Assembly (NCBI GenBank): GCA_033030425.1
Contig: JAUFSD010000025.1
Span: forward strand, 186,001-250,000
Length of the DNA: 64,000 nucleotides
Source of the DNA: Verpa conica
Taxonomy: Eukaryota > Ascomycota > Pezizomycetes > Pezizales > Morchellaceae
Direction: 5' to 3'
In this document: positions 37,078 to 47,597 of the stretch, piece by piece
How positions within the stretch are numbered: the stretch's first letter is position 1
Layout: each line of letters opens with the position of its first letter
Notes under the pieces: generated by a model
Database searches by the model: none
Told to the model about the DNA's origin: nothing
Seen by the model: the letters and a program-made list of their open reading frames with translations, nothing else
Program-made: the position numbers and the translations under genes

Positions 37078-38562
37078 ATGCCAAGCCTCGACCCCGCTCT
37101 CTCCGAAATTTTTGACAACCTGCAAACTGGTCTTATAGACCACAAAATAGGCATGCCAAACTCCTCTCTCATTTCTGTTACCGTCGCCAACGCTATGAAT
37201 GACGACAATACTTCCCCCATGGAGAAGCTACTCCTCACCCTCCTCTGTTCCACCTTCAAGGTCGCGGCTCAGGCCAAACATGCCGCCCTCGAACTCTCCC
37301 ACCAGCTCGACTCAATCACCGCCGTAGTCGACGACATTCAGACAAAGACCCGGTACGCCTCCAACCATCCCCCCACCAGCGTATACAACCGCTTCGAGAG
37401 GCTCGAAGCCATCGTCAAAAATATCAAAAATTCAACTTCTTCCCCTCCCGCTATCTTCCCCCATCAGAAAGCACAGTCAACTCCTTCTGCAGGCCCCTCC
37501 TACCAAAGCCCTCCCGCCAAATCTTCTCCCAATTCGGTCACTGTCGTCGAAAAGATGTCGTATGTTGACGCAGCCAAGTCGGCTACCAACACCATCCCAA
37601 AAAAGACCACCAACCCTCGTCCCAAGCAGTCCAAAGTCACGGAGGATAAGCCCAAGACCTTGCCCACTGCCCAACGAAGGTTCTTCTCGTCCAGACAGAC
37701 CCCCTCCCCCCTCAAAGACTCCGAATCCCTCGTCCAACGACTCCCCGCTCTTCTAGGCCAGTTCTTGGCTAAAGGAGGACAAGTCGCCCCCGTAACCTCC
37801 CTCACAGTCTCCATTAACCAACGTGGAGCTGTTTCAGTCACTGCCCCCCCAACAGTTCCAGCATCCACATACGCCCCCTTCTTTGAAGGTCTCACCGCCA
37901 TCCTGAACCAAACAGTTAACGACTCTTCAAATCCGTTCCAGCTGTTTAAACAAGCTCCCACCACCAACGACGTAGCCATCAGAGGCATTCCGCTAAGCGA
38001 GTTCCCCGATCTCGCCCATCTTAAAAAGTCCTTCCCTGAAGCGGTGAAACTCGCAACAGGGATCACTCCTCTCGACACCCGCTTTCTCACCGCCGACGAT
38101 GCCTCCCGCAACACTCAGAAATTCTCAACAGTTGTCGTGACAGTCACTGCCGAGGAAGCAGCCATCATCGGCAGCACCATCAGACTCTTCTCGCGCCCCC
38201 GCCACTGCTCCGTCATGTGGTCAGCCTCCAAAGCCACACTCTGCCGCAACTGCTATAGATTTGGCCACCCAACCAAAGGGTGCAAACAAAAAGAGCCCAC
38301 CTGCCCCATCTGCTCCCTAGGTCACTCCAGGGACAAACACCAGTGTGCCGTCACTACGTGCCCTGGCCACGTCCGCCCAAAACCCAACTGCTGCGTCGCC
38401 ACCCCCTCCAAGTGTGTCAACTGTGGAGGGAACCACACGGCAAATTTCTCGAAATGCCCCCACCGCATTTCCATCATCAACAAGCTCAGAGACGGACCTA
38501 CCCAGGAGGCCCAACCCTCTTCAGAAGCCACCGAGGAAGTGGCAATGAACGACACCATTTAA
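37078..38562 (+). CDS. LINE ORF1, gag-like nucleic-acid-binding protein
   Basis: 494 aa from the first ATG in frame (37078); the frame is open upstream to 37003 but without an ATG. Forms the ribonucleoprotein with element RNA. The N-terminal third is helical (ALELSHQLDSITAVVDDI), followed by a Pro/Ser/Lys-rich linker. Three zinc knuckles lie near the C-terminus: CRNCYRFGHPTKGC (about residue 389), CPICSLGHSRDKHQC (409) and CVNCGGNHTANFSKC (446). This arrangement is typical of LINE and I-factor-like ORF1 proteins. The stop TAA (38560-38562) is one base before the ORF2 ATG. Long open frames on the opposite strand inside this gene are shadows of its C-rich codon use. Confidence 0.93.
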   Translation: MPSLDPALSEIFDNLQTGLIDHKIGMPNSSLISVTVANAMNDDNTSPMEKLLLTLLCSTFKVAAQAKHAALELSHQLDSITAVVDDIQTKTRYASNHPPTSVYNRFERLEAIVKNIKNSTSSPPAIFPHQKAQSTPSAGPSYQSPPAKSSPNSVTVVEKMSYVDAAKSATNTIPKKTTNPRPKQSKVTEDKPKTLPTAQRRFFSSRQTPSPLKDSESLVQRLPALLGQFLAKGGQVAPVTSLTVSINQRGAVSVTAPPTVPASTYAPFFEGLTAILNQTVNDSSNPFQLFKQAPTTNDVAIRGIPLSEFPDLAHLKKSFPEAVKLATGITPLDTRFLTADDASRNTQKFSTVVVTVTAEEAAIIGSTIRLFSRPRHCSVMWSASKATLCRNCYRFGHPTKGCKQKEPTCPICSLGHSRDKHQCAVTTCPGHVRPKPNCCVATPSKCVNCGGNHTANFSKCPHRISIINKLRDGPTQEAQPSSEATEEVAMNDTI

Positions 38563-38563
38563 A

Positions 38564-41500
38564 ATGTTTAGTGCAACCACTAAACGCAATTCTTCACTTA
38601 GCATCATTCAACACAACTGCGCCGGGAGCAACAATATGTTTCTTTCTTTATTCTCAAACCCAGTAGTTCACTCGTCACAGGTTATAGCTGTGCAAGAACC
38701 CCCCTTATTTAATCGTTCTCCGTTAGTCGCACCCAATTTCGCTCTCTTTAAACCCACACCCACACTTCAAACAGACAAGGTGTCAGTGTGCTTTTATATT
38801 AATCTTTCCTTTTTGGATAAGAATTCTGTTACCCAATCCCCCTCGCACCGAGGAGATATTATTTCCATTACGTTACACTTTGCAACTTCGAATCGCTCGT
38901 TCTCATCCTTAGCACTGGTCAATGTTTACAATAGACAGGTGTCCGACTCTGTTAGATCTGTTCCCCCTTACATGGCCTTTCCGACCCCTTCTGTCCCTAC
39001 CGTCGTTGTTGGTGACTTTAATGTTCACTCTCCTGCTGCGGATCCCCTGCGAAAGTTCTCTTCAACGGAACTAAATCTTTCCACTCCTTACTTTAGATTA
39101 GCCAACCAACTTGGCTTCTCACTCGTTAACACCCCTGGGAAGTACACCAGAATTTCCCCGGACCCGAGAAAGCGACACAGCGTTATCGACTTTACTTGGG
39201 CAAATCAATCCGCAATTCAGCTAGTTTCAAAGTGGCTCTTTCCACCGGTTTCCTCAGGCTCAGACCACAGGGTCATACTCTGTCAGCTTGTTCCCCCGGA
39301 CTCCGATTTCACTCCCTACAACATTCCCAACTGGTCCCTTGTTAACTGGGACCTTATTACTCCCCAGTTAAGCGAGTTTCAGCTTCCCCCAGACTCCTCC
39401 GACCTGGACAAATGGTTTGACGAGTCCTTTAATCAACTTCACAATACGCTTCTTTTACACACTCCCACAAAGAAAGTTTCATCGTGGTCAAAACCCTGGT
39501 GGAGCCCCAATTTATCTCAATTAAGAACTATTTACCACAGCGTTCACAAGTCCTACCGCAAAGGACTTTCCCCTCCTTTTGAGTTTAAAGCGGCCAAAAA
39601 CGCCTACTTTAACGCCATTAAAAAGGCCAAACGTGATCACTGGAACACGTTTGTGTCCAACGCCTCCCCCTCCGATATGTGGCGCCTTAAGAAAGTGGCC
39701 ACTAGATCTGAAGACCGAATTCCCTCTATTCCCAATTCCCCCACACCTCAAATTCTAAATGAAAATTTAGTAAATGCATTCTTTCCCCCGAGACCAGACA
39801 CTGGCTCCCCCTCTCCCCTACGGCATTATAATATCCCCGTTGTTACCCCTGAAGAAATTCAACTCGTTCTTTCTAAAACATCCAATCTTTCTGCACCAGG
39901 ACCCGATTCCATCCCTTACTCAGTATGGAAAGGCGTCCATAGGATCAATCCCACAGTCATTCCTAGATTACTTACCCCTCTTTTAAAAAATGGTTACCAC
40001 CCACTCTCTTTGAAAAAGGCAAATGGAGTAGTCCTCGCCAAGCCAGGCAAAGACGACTACACAGCCACCTCCTCCTATCGTATAATAGTACTTCTCCAAA
40101 CCTTTTCGAAAGTTTTGGAGAAAGTCGTCACACTTAGATTGGCAAAGATAGCGAAGGCCACCGGCCTAGTACATCAGCACCAGTGCGGCTCGGTCGCAGG
40201 CCTCTCCACCTCAGACGCCACCACAGTCTTTTATAACGAAATTAGAGCTATGCAACTAGCCAAACTTAAAGTCTCCACTCTTTTTCTAGACATCAAAGGC
40301 GGCTTTGATAACGTGGTCAAACACACCCTAGCCTCCATTCTTACTTCTCAAAGCGTTCCCTCCTACATGGTTAATTGGATCCTCTCCTTTTTGTCTGACC
40401 GCTGGGTCACCTTGCTTTACAAAGGCTCTCCTAAACTAGCCGTACCTGTTCAAGTGGGGGTCCCCCAAGGATCTCCTATCTCTCCTTTATTATTTGTTAT
40501 CTATGTTAGCGTTCTACATCACCTGGAACCCTCCCCAGGCATTACATTATCATACGTTGATGATTTTGCCATCACGGTTGCCTCCCCCACGGTGGAGGAA
40601 AACATTCTTTTACTTCAGGAAAATTATTATCGTCTTAAAAACGATGCAGCTCCCCGCAACGTGTCCTTCTCAGTAGCCAAAACTGAGCTGATGCACTGGC
40701 GCACCCCCAGGGATAAGTCCCCTATCTCACATCTCCCCGTGTGCATTGACGGGCACACTTTTTATCCAAAACCAATAGTCCGGTGGATCGGCTACTGGTT
40801 CTCACCTTCATTCAACCCAAACGATCATTTTGTTAGAAGACTGGCTTCAGCCCAGGCCTCGTTTGGCATTCTTCACAGATTTTCCTCTCCTGGGAAAGGT
40901 CTTTCCTCAAGTAATTGCAGGAAGCTAGCTACCCTCGCCATCCGCCCCATGCTTACCTACGGAGCCACCCTCTTTACCCCCACCTCAGCCCTAAGAGAAA
41001 TGGAGGTCTTTTGGAACTCCGTTCTCAGATGGGCTCTAGGCTGCTTTAGAGCGACCAATCTACACGTTCTCTGGGCGGAGGCCTCCGCCCCCCCACTATC
41101 ACTTTATCTTCAGTATCTTAAGATCAAGCACGCTATCAGGGTTGCCACGGCCCACCCCCTTAACAACCCAGTTACGGCCCGGTTCGACCCCTCGTTCCCA
41201 ACCATCTCACCCGAACGGAGCTATTCGCACTCCGAACTTCTCAAAGGCCTCCCTAATCCCCCCAAAAAGTGGAATTCAGTCGCCAAGGCAGGCGTCAATC
41301 ACCTGCCAATCGAATTTTTAGGTTCCCTCATCCAACCACTACTGGGCCCCAATCTCAGTCACAAAAGTTTTTCGATAACTATCAAACAACAACTCCTTAA
41401 GAATTGGGAGACTCTTTACCCTCCACCCGACTACTACAAATATGGCTGCTCTCTCACAACACCATATTTTATGTCTCTTCACAAATTTCAAGCCTCTCGT

Positions 41501-41833
41501 CTTCACCAGATGCGGGTGCAAAAATGCTATCTAAACGCCCACAAATCGTGGATAAATCTCCACACATCAGACACCTGCCCCAGGTGCTCTCTCTCACCCG
41601 AAACCACAGAGCACGTGCTCCTACACTGTCCCAGTCTTACTGCGTCCAGAAATTCACTTCTCCCCAATGTTAGCTCCCTTAACGAAATTTGGAGCTCCGA
41701 AACTCTTTCACTACTTGTCGGGACCTTTGTGGTTCAAAATAAGATAAACTTTCCAAAAAAAGCACTCCCGTCGCCTGTGCCGTCCTCCTCCACTATGTCC
41801 TCCCTCACCTCCATCACCTACTCCGAGTCATAA
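38564..41833 (+). CDS. LINE ORF2: AP endonuclease and reverse transcriptase
   Basis: 1089 aa. Carries out target-primed reverse transcription. The endonuclease has N18 (IQHNCAG), E45 (AVQEPP), D151 (VVGDFNVHS) and D234-H235 (SGSDHRVIL), so its active site looks intact. RT motifs: YRIIVLLQTFSKVLEK, D576 in LFLDIKGGFDNV, VPQGSPISPLLFVIYV, and YVDD at 664-667 in LSYVDDFAITV. The usual R-P-I/L in motif 2 is R-I-I here. A Cys/His motif, CPRCSLSPETTEHVLLHC (from residue 1005), closes the protein. I find no RNase H domain between RT and this motif, so host RNase H would be needed. The ATG lies one base after the ORF1 stop (TAA-A-ATG), pointing to coupled re-initiation. Confidence 0.95.
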   Translation: MFSATTKRNSSLSIIQHNCAGSNNMFLSLFSNPVVHSSQVIAVQEPPLFNRSPLVAPNFALFKPTPTLQTDKVSVCFYINLSFLDKNSVTQSPSHRGDIISITLHFATSNRSFSSLALVNVYNRQVSDSVRSVPPYMAFPTPSVPTVVVGDFNVHSPAADPLRKFSSTELNLSTPYFRLANQLGFSLVNTPGKYTRISPDPRKRHSVIDFTWANQSAIQLVSKWLFPPVSSGSDHRVILCQLVPPDSDFTPYNIPNWSLVNWDLITPQLSEFQLPPDSSDLDKWFDESFNQLHNTLLLHTPTKKVSSWSKPWWSPNLSQLRTIYHSVHKSYRKGLSPPFEFKAAKNAYFNAIKKAKRDHWNTFVSNASPSDMWRLKKVATRSEDRIPSIPNSPTPQILNENLVNAFFPPRPDTGSPSPLRHYNIPVVTPEEIQLVLSKTSNLSAPGPDSIPYSVWKGVHRINPTVIPRLLTPLLKNGYHPLSLKKANGVVLAKPGKDDYTATSSYRIIVLLQTFSKVLEKVVTLRLAKIAKATGLVHQHQCGSVAGLSTSDATTVFYNEIRAMQLAKLKVSTLFLDIKGGFDNVVKHTLASILTSQSVPSYMVNWILSFLSDRWVTLLYKGSPKLAVPVQVGVPQGSPISPLLFVIYVSVLHHLEPSPGITLSYVDDFAITVASPTVEENILLLQENYYRLKNDAAPRNVSFSVAKTELMHWRTPRDKSPISHLPVCIDGHTFYPKPIVRWIGYWFSPSFNPNDHFVRRLASAQASFGILHRFSSPGKGLSSSNCRKLATLAIRPMLTYGATLFTPTSALREMEVFWNSVLRWALGCFRATNLHVLWAEASAPPLSLYLQYLKIKHAIRVATAHPLNNPVTARFDPSFPTISPERSYSHSELLKGLPNPPKKWNSVAKAGVNHLPIEFLGSLIQPLLGPNLSHKSFSITIKQQLLKNWETLYPPPDYYKYGCSLTTPYFMSLHKFQASRLHQMRVQKCYLNAHKSWINLHTSDTCPRCSLSPETTEHVLLHCPSLTASRNSLLPNVSSLNEIWSSETLSLLVGTFVVQNKINFPKKALPSPVPSSSTMSSLTSITYSES

Positions 41834-42072
41834 GGAGTCAACAAGTTCATCAAGCCCGTGTATAACGGCATCAAGACATTAAGTCATAAGAAGGAAGAAT
41901 ATTGAGCGTGCAATGCATTTCATTTTGTCTACTTTCTGTGTTAAATTTTTATTTTTACTTGGAATTCTGATCGGGGACGTGTTTTATTTTTAGGAAGGGG
42001 AAGGGTTCTTTTTAGGTCATAGTTTATACTGCATACCAGATTTTGTACCCAGAACAATAAAATCACTTGAAT

Positions 42073-42097
42073 AAAAAAAAAAAAAAAAAAAAAAAAA
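42073..42097 (+). repeat. Poly(A) tail of the LINE (25 A)
   Basis: Uninterrupted A run directly after CACTTGAAT, upstream of the right target-site duplication. Its purity suggests recent insertion. Confidence 0.95.
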
Positions 42098-42098
42098 G

Positions 42099-42112
42099 TT
42101 CTATATAGATCT
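42099..42112. repeat. Right target-site duplication of the LINE
   Basis: TTCTATATAGATCT, identical to 36959-36972. Confidence 0.95.
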
Positions 42113-45100
42113 ATAGGCAGACTTTAGCTCGGTTCTGTATATTTTATAAACTTATATCATATTTCATCACTATATAATTATTCTTCTGTCTAAACAAAAC
42201 CATGTAGTTGGCTATAGTATGAGAAAAAGGGGTGGTTTTACTACCATAGCACTACGGAATTTAGTCGTAAATATCAAATTAAATCAGTGTTTGAGGTAAA
42301 TTACTGCATTAATACCGTATTCTTTTCATATCACTAGTGTATTAATAGGAGCACCGTGCTAATCCCACCCCTCTTTTTAGTACTGTATAAGAGCACCTAA
42401 TGGGACATATAAGATTTCACTCCTAGAGTGTGTATTATATAGCTAATAATAAGTATAAAACAGGAATAGAACCCATATATATTAGGTCGCAGCCCTAAGC
42501 AGCCAAAACTAACCTCCGTTCCATAACAAAAGAGAAGCAATATCACCTTTTAGGGGACACAATGTTATATACTACGAATGTGATACCTGCATCACGGACT
42601 ATACTTCTGGAGCAACACTGTAGAAGAAACCTAGCCAGATCTACATTGATCTCCGCTAGTAATTGGAGAATGCCAGTGGCTAACCTTCTCCCCTTTGAAC
42701 AGGCCTTGTGTAATCCTTATGATTTCATCACTCCTGCCTGCTACCCTCGAGTTTTCTGCGAATGCCCAGATCAAGCCAATCCCTGTCCTCACGCGGCGGT
42801 GTCAGCAACTGACTACTAGGAGTAGACTACACAACGTTCACTCTGAGCTCTGCGTGAGGGTCCGAGCGCGAAGGCTTGGCAGACGTTCCTGCCGTCAACG
42901 ACCTCCCTCAAACTCAAACGTCTCTGACATCTCTTCCACAGTAACCGACATTTAAACCCACACAATCGAAGATCCGGAACTAGTATTTCTGTTTCAAATT
43001 CACGCTTAGACAAATTGTATCTTACTACACGTCCATCTCAATCTCTTGTATTTTTACCACTCTAAGACTCTGAGTACTTGAACTTCCCGTATTCATATTT
43101 TTCTTCCTCGGCGGCCCGCGTCTTAGTTACTTGTGGGTTCTTTTGGGGAGAATCTGTTACTCCGGGTATTAGAAAACTCCCTGAGCTAAAAGAGATCCGA
43201 GAAGCCTCTAAGTTCCCAGTTAATTTCTGAGGCTCAAGGCTAGTCTGAGCCTTTCTTACTCCAGACCCTAGCTACTACTGCTCTATCCCTCATTACTGTT
43301 GGTAGTCCTCCAGGTATGATTTTCGCTAGATAATGGTATGTTTTCATCTTGTCTGGCCGTTGAGATTTAGTCCGGATGCTAACAACGTCAATAGACTACT
43401 CTGCTGAGAGAATGGATGCTAATAATCCCCGAGTTATATGCTTTAGCTTTAACACTCTCTGACAGCAAACACCTGTCTTAGTGGCCTACAAGAGGATTCC
43501 TATACAGTTTCAGGTGCTGTCCACTGATTTCTTCGCGGATATGGCTAAGGTAGAGACATAGAGAAACAAGAATATGGTTCAAACAGCAACTACTCCCCCA
43601 TCGTATATATATGGAAGGAATGCTAGAGAAAGCTGCAAAGCTTTTGGCTATACTTCTCATTAGAGAATTTAGTGCCCGGAAAATCGAGAACCCAGTATCG
43701 GAAACTCTAGTCATATGGGTAGAGCGTTTGGTCTGTCTCTCGGTGTTCACAACGTGGCAGTCCGTCTGTCCTAAGGTTAAGATTAGATGCTCTATATTTT
43801 TATAGCTCGTCTAGTCATGTGTCAAAAATGCGCTAGCTTAATACGTTTGGACCAGGGACTGTATGGGGTCCTATAGAGCTAAGATAGGAGGGTTAGTGGT
43901 TTTTATGTTAAGACAGATAGCAGGCTCCATTCATGGTTGGGGGGAGATTACCTGGTTTTCTTCTGGAAATTTTACTAAAAATAACTTGGAAATTTTTTAT
44001 AGGCCTTATGGTCCTCGCAGTTTGGGAGAGTCTTGACCCGGACGGACTATGAGCCACGGCCCGTCTTTTCCTAGGGTTACTATAGGGCCCCGGGGTGTTT
44101 CAAACACTTCTGTCTCCTCAGATTATGGGTGTTGTTAATATTGTAGGGAGAAAAAGTTAACTATGCATTCAACTGGCAACCTATAGCTTATTATGACGAG
44201 AACGTAATCAGAATTGCGCCATACAAAATTCAAGATGATACATAAAGTATAATATACTTTCTTTAATCTACTTTTATTACCTTACCTACAGCTGTGGAAA
44301 TCGAGAGATACTCATCCCAAGGCATCCTCAACATGAAGTTTTGTTACTACATGAATGCGTGTTTATTTTATCTATACTCTATATAAATCTCTATCAGTGA
44401 CCATAGGACGAATACCACAGAACTTTATATCTTTTTTGCTGCCTGCTTTTTTTTCTCGTTCTTCATTGGCTAAGGGATCTTTGTCAGCTAATGCGGGAGG
44501 TCTCTGCTATTTGATACTTCCTTTTTATATAGGACCTCCGTTCCTTGCTCTTTCTCACCTGCTTAGAGACTCTACTGACTGCTGTTTCTCGCCTGTCGGA
44601 GGCCTCGGTCCTATGTGAAAGGTCCCACTCTTTACACCCCTAGGTTCTCCGTTCACTACTGATTCTTGCCTACATATAGATCCAGCTCACTGATTCCTAT
44701 TCATACTAGCATCCTCTATTCGCTACTTCTTATTATTCACCTAGGGGTCTCCGTTCGCTGAGGTGTATAGTCTCTGCTCGCAAAGTATTGTACATATAGA
44801 TATAGAGGTAATAAGTATCAATACCGCAGGCCATAGTTTATAACTACATGCCACATTATGTACCCAGAAATCAATAATGACTTGACTTTAAAGAAAAAAA
44901 ATAAAGTCTCGATACCGATAGCATTAAACCCCCATAACCAGGCATGTGATACTCCCGAGGCGCAAATTAGCACGTAGGAACTCTTTTTGGTGGAGGTGTT
45001 ACGTGCCTGGTGCATACATATGTAGGGACTGGTTCCTAGGAAAATTTTCTCCCTCAATTTGTGTCCCCCCCCTCTGCCCCCGTGCGTTCGAGAGCCTGGG

Positions 45101-47104
45101 CAGTTACCTTTCTTATCTATGTATTTGATTTGTTGATTTTTGTACTCTGGTTATCTCCAAGGTAGCAGAGTGATGCATAGCAAACCAATTAAACTTGCAT
45201 TATAGAAACAGGCTCATGTAGCCTACAGGAAACTAGCCTGATATATTAGATTAATATAATGCTACATTCACAGAACTCTTTGTTAAGTCACACTTGCTTG
45301 GTGGGTGAAACCCTCAATATTAAAACCTCTTAAAAATACAAAATCTCGTAACATAATCCACAATGCAAGCCTACTGGATTCAACCTAATTACTCGAAAAT
45401 ACACCAAGATCCCTGAACAAAGTAATACCGCCTAGGAATAGATTTAGTATAGTTAAAAGGCTCTATTAGTGTATTCTTCCTCGTAATCCTATAGGAAGCC
45501 CGTTATTCTATGAGTCAGCCTGCTCCCTGTATCATACAAAAAATCAGAAGGAAAATTCTACAGCGTGAACTGGGGACCCCGAGTCAACCCATCACTCTAG
45601 ACGAAATTCTTTATCCCGCGGACCCCAAGAACTGGACGTGGGGAGCACTGGTTTGGAGAGAGTTCAAAAGAAAGAGAAGTAGGGTAAGAAGAAACATAGG
45701 AGGGGGAAGAGATTGTAGAAGAAAGAGAGAGAGAAGAGACATGGGGGGATATGTGGGGGGGTGTGGCAAGCAGCGAGCAGGTGGAAAGAGAAGTTTGAGT
45801 TATAATGTTTAGAAGGTGTTTTTTTTTTTTGGTGCTATGGAGCTTCAGCTCTGAGTGTGTAGTGCGAGTACCTTGGCTTTTGGACCCCATGTACTTATGA
45901 TAGATTCACTCATTCATTCGTATCATACAAAATCACTCGCCCAAACAAAGAAATACTAATCTTACCCCTCCCGGAACCGAAGCTTCACATCAACCGGTGC
46001 TTCTCTTCACCCCACAAACTCTCAGCTCAAGCATTCAGAAATAACTTACTAGCCTAGAAATAGTATTCCTCGATATAACGGTATCAGGCATTCCTTAGAC
46101 CACGGTCATTGATAGTTGAAAATAGGCCGTTTTTTATATGGATGAGCATGAGGTGCTGTCTATTCTGCTATTGCCGGTAACCTACACATTATGACCGCTC
46201 AGGTGAATATTCTCCTATATCCCGCTCTTTGTCATCCCTCTACATTCTTTACTGAAGCCCCCTCAATCGACTTCAAGGCTAGAAAACAGAAACCTTACCC
46301 GGCTTTCTACTTATTAACACCCGACATCACTTCTTTCTCTTCCTACACCACATTCATCTATCTACTGATACCACAGATCTTACTATGCGAACCAGAGGCT
46401 TCCTAAATACGTATAGAACATCTATCCTCATCGTGCCCTCGAGAGGAGGAAAGCATGATATTCTTATTTCCATTATAGCAGTATTCCCATACGCATTGGC
46501 TGGTTTGCAAAAGAGATTGCTACATCAACCATTGAGTTCTTCCCAAGCTACAAGCTACAACCTAGGTACCTAGATTTTTATTAGATGACTCCTTTAGATT
46601 CGATACTATGTACTTCCTCGATTCATCTTCAGTTATACTAACTATTTAAAGTCCTTATAGAAACACAAGAGATGCCCGCGTATTTCTCGTTCAAAGGATA
46701 CCAAGCAATCCCATCAATGATTCAAGGTTCACTTTAAAGCGCATATTTTAGAAGCTAGACTGCTGCTTTTCAAAGACAAGCTACCGATAGCTAAACCCCT
46801 TATTCAGCGCATTATATTCCATATAACTGCTCGACTACAGATTCCTTACGCAAACAGTAAAAAGAAAAGTCTGTCGAACATCAAAAAACGAAGGAAAATA
46901 AAAGCGGGTCATTTCCGATTTTGAACAGAATATCCGTCTTCATACATTTACGCGATATTTATACAAGTCACCCATAGAACTCAGTTAGAACCTTACCGCG
47001 GTGTAAAGCTTCGGTTGTGTGACATTATATTTCTCGTGGAGTTATTGATGTAACAAAATTGAAAGACGACTTGGTCGATGCACAGGCGGAAGTACTCAGT
47101 GTGG
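42113..47104. other. Gene desert, decayed repeats
   Basis: About 5 kb without a supportable gene. A MITE-type end TTGTAGGGAGAAAAAG, preceded by TA, lies at 44141-44156. GGACGGACTATGAGCC near 44040-44060 resembles 13585. The dispersed motif CATGTACTTATGATAG occurs at 45888. A 100-codon frame at 45510-45812 reads plausibly for its first 50 codons (ITLDEILYPADPKNWTWG), then turns into Arg/Gly low complexity; I leave it uncalled. Confidence 0.45.
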
Positions 47105-47597
47105 TGTTCTAGTCCATTGGAGGAACGCCGTTTATCCAGGAACGTTCCTGAATGGACCGGTCCACCAGCGAACGGTTTATTATACCGGAGATACTACCAC
47201 CATCTATAGACTTTGGTATGAGGGGCAATTTTGGAGTGCCTAGAGATGCCAGTATCATATAAATCTCTAACTATATAATATACATCTTTCACCCACATAT
47301 CATACCTTAGGTAGGGCCACTCCAGTTGTGAGCCCAGTAGTGGAGGGACTTTCAGTTAGCAGCATGTCTCATTTTAATTACGGTATATATATAGAGGAAT
47401 AATCTCTCATAAATAATTAGGTAGATCCTCTAGCTTATGGGGCCACTATATGCAAACATAAATGTTTTGTTTGTTGGGTAGGCTGGCAGTGTTCCTGGGT
47501 GGACTGGCCCTGATACGGTATATGATTCTGTTCCCTGGTAGACCGGTCTATTCAGGAACGTTCCTGGATAAGCGGCGTTCCCCAATGGACTAGAACA
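47105..47597. mobile_element. Long-TIR element, 493 bp, non-autonomous
   Basis: The first about 63 bp and the reverse complement of the last about 63 bp match with few differences; both begin TGTTCTAGTCCATTGG and contain TATCCAGGAACGTTCCTGAA. The inner TIR ends read GACCGGTC. A further related unit, GTTCCTGGGTGGACTGG, lies at about 47491, giving subterminal repeats. There is no open frame inside and no clear target duplication (flanks GTGTGG and ATACC do not match), so the insertion is old or the superfamily is uncertain (hAT or Mutator-like are candidates). Confidence 0.75.

Larger units (their letters stand above)
36973..42098 (+). mobile_element. Full-length non-LTR retrotransposon (LINE), two ORFs, poly(A) tail
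   Basis: About 5.1 kb bounded by a perfect 14-bp duplication (TTCTATATAGATCT). It has a 105-nt 5' leader, ORF1 (gag-like, zinc knuckles), ORF2 (AP endonuclease, reverse transcriptase, Cys/His motif), a 3' UTR of about 240 nt, AATAAA at 42056-42061 and a run of 25 A (42073-42097). The single G at 42098 lies between tail and duplication. Both frames are open and all main catalytic motifs are present, so it may be active or only recently inserted. Domain order and the lack of an RNase H domain suggest a Tad/I-like fungal clade, which needs a tree to confirm. Confidence 0.95.

Noticed and set aside
37477..38114. Long minus-strand frames inside LINE ORF1
   Set aside because: They are shadows of the C-rich codon use of ORF1, whose zinc knuckles identify the true frame.
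45510..45812. 100-codon frame beginning MSQPAPCIIQKIRRK
   Set aside because: The first half looks protein-like but the second is Arg/Gly low complexity; no splice partner or family recognised. It may be a transposon fragment.
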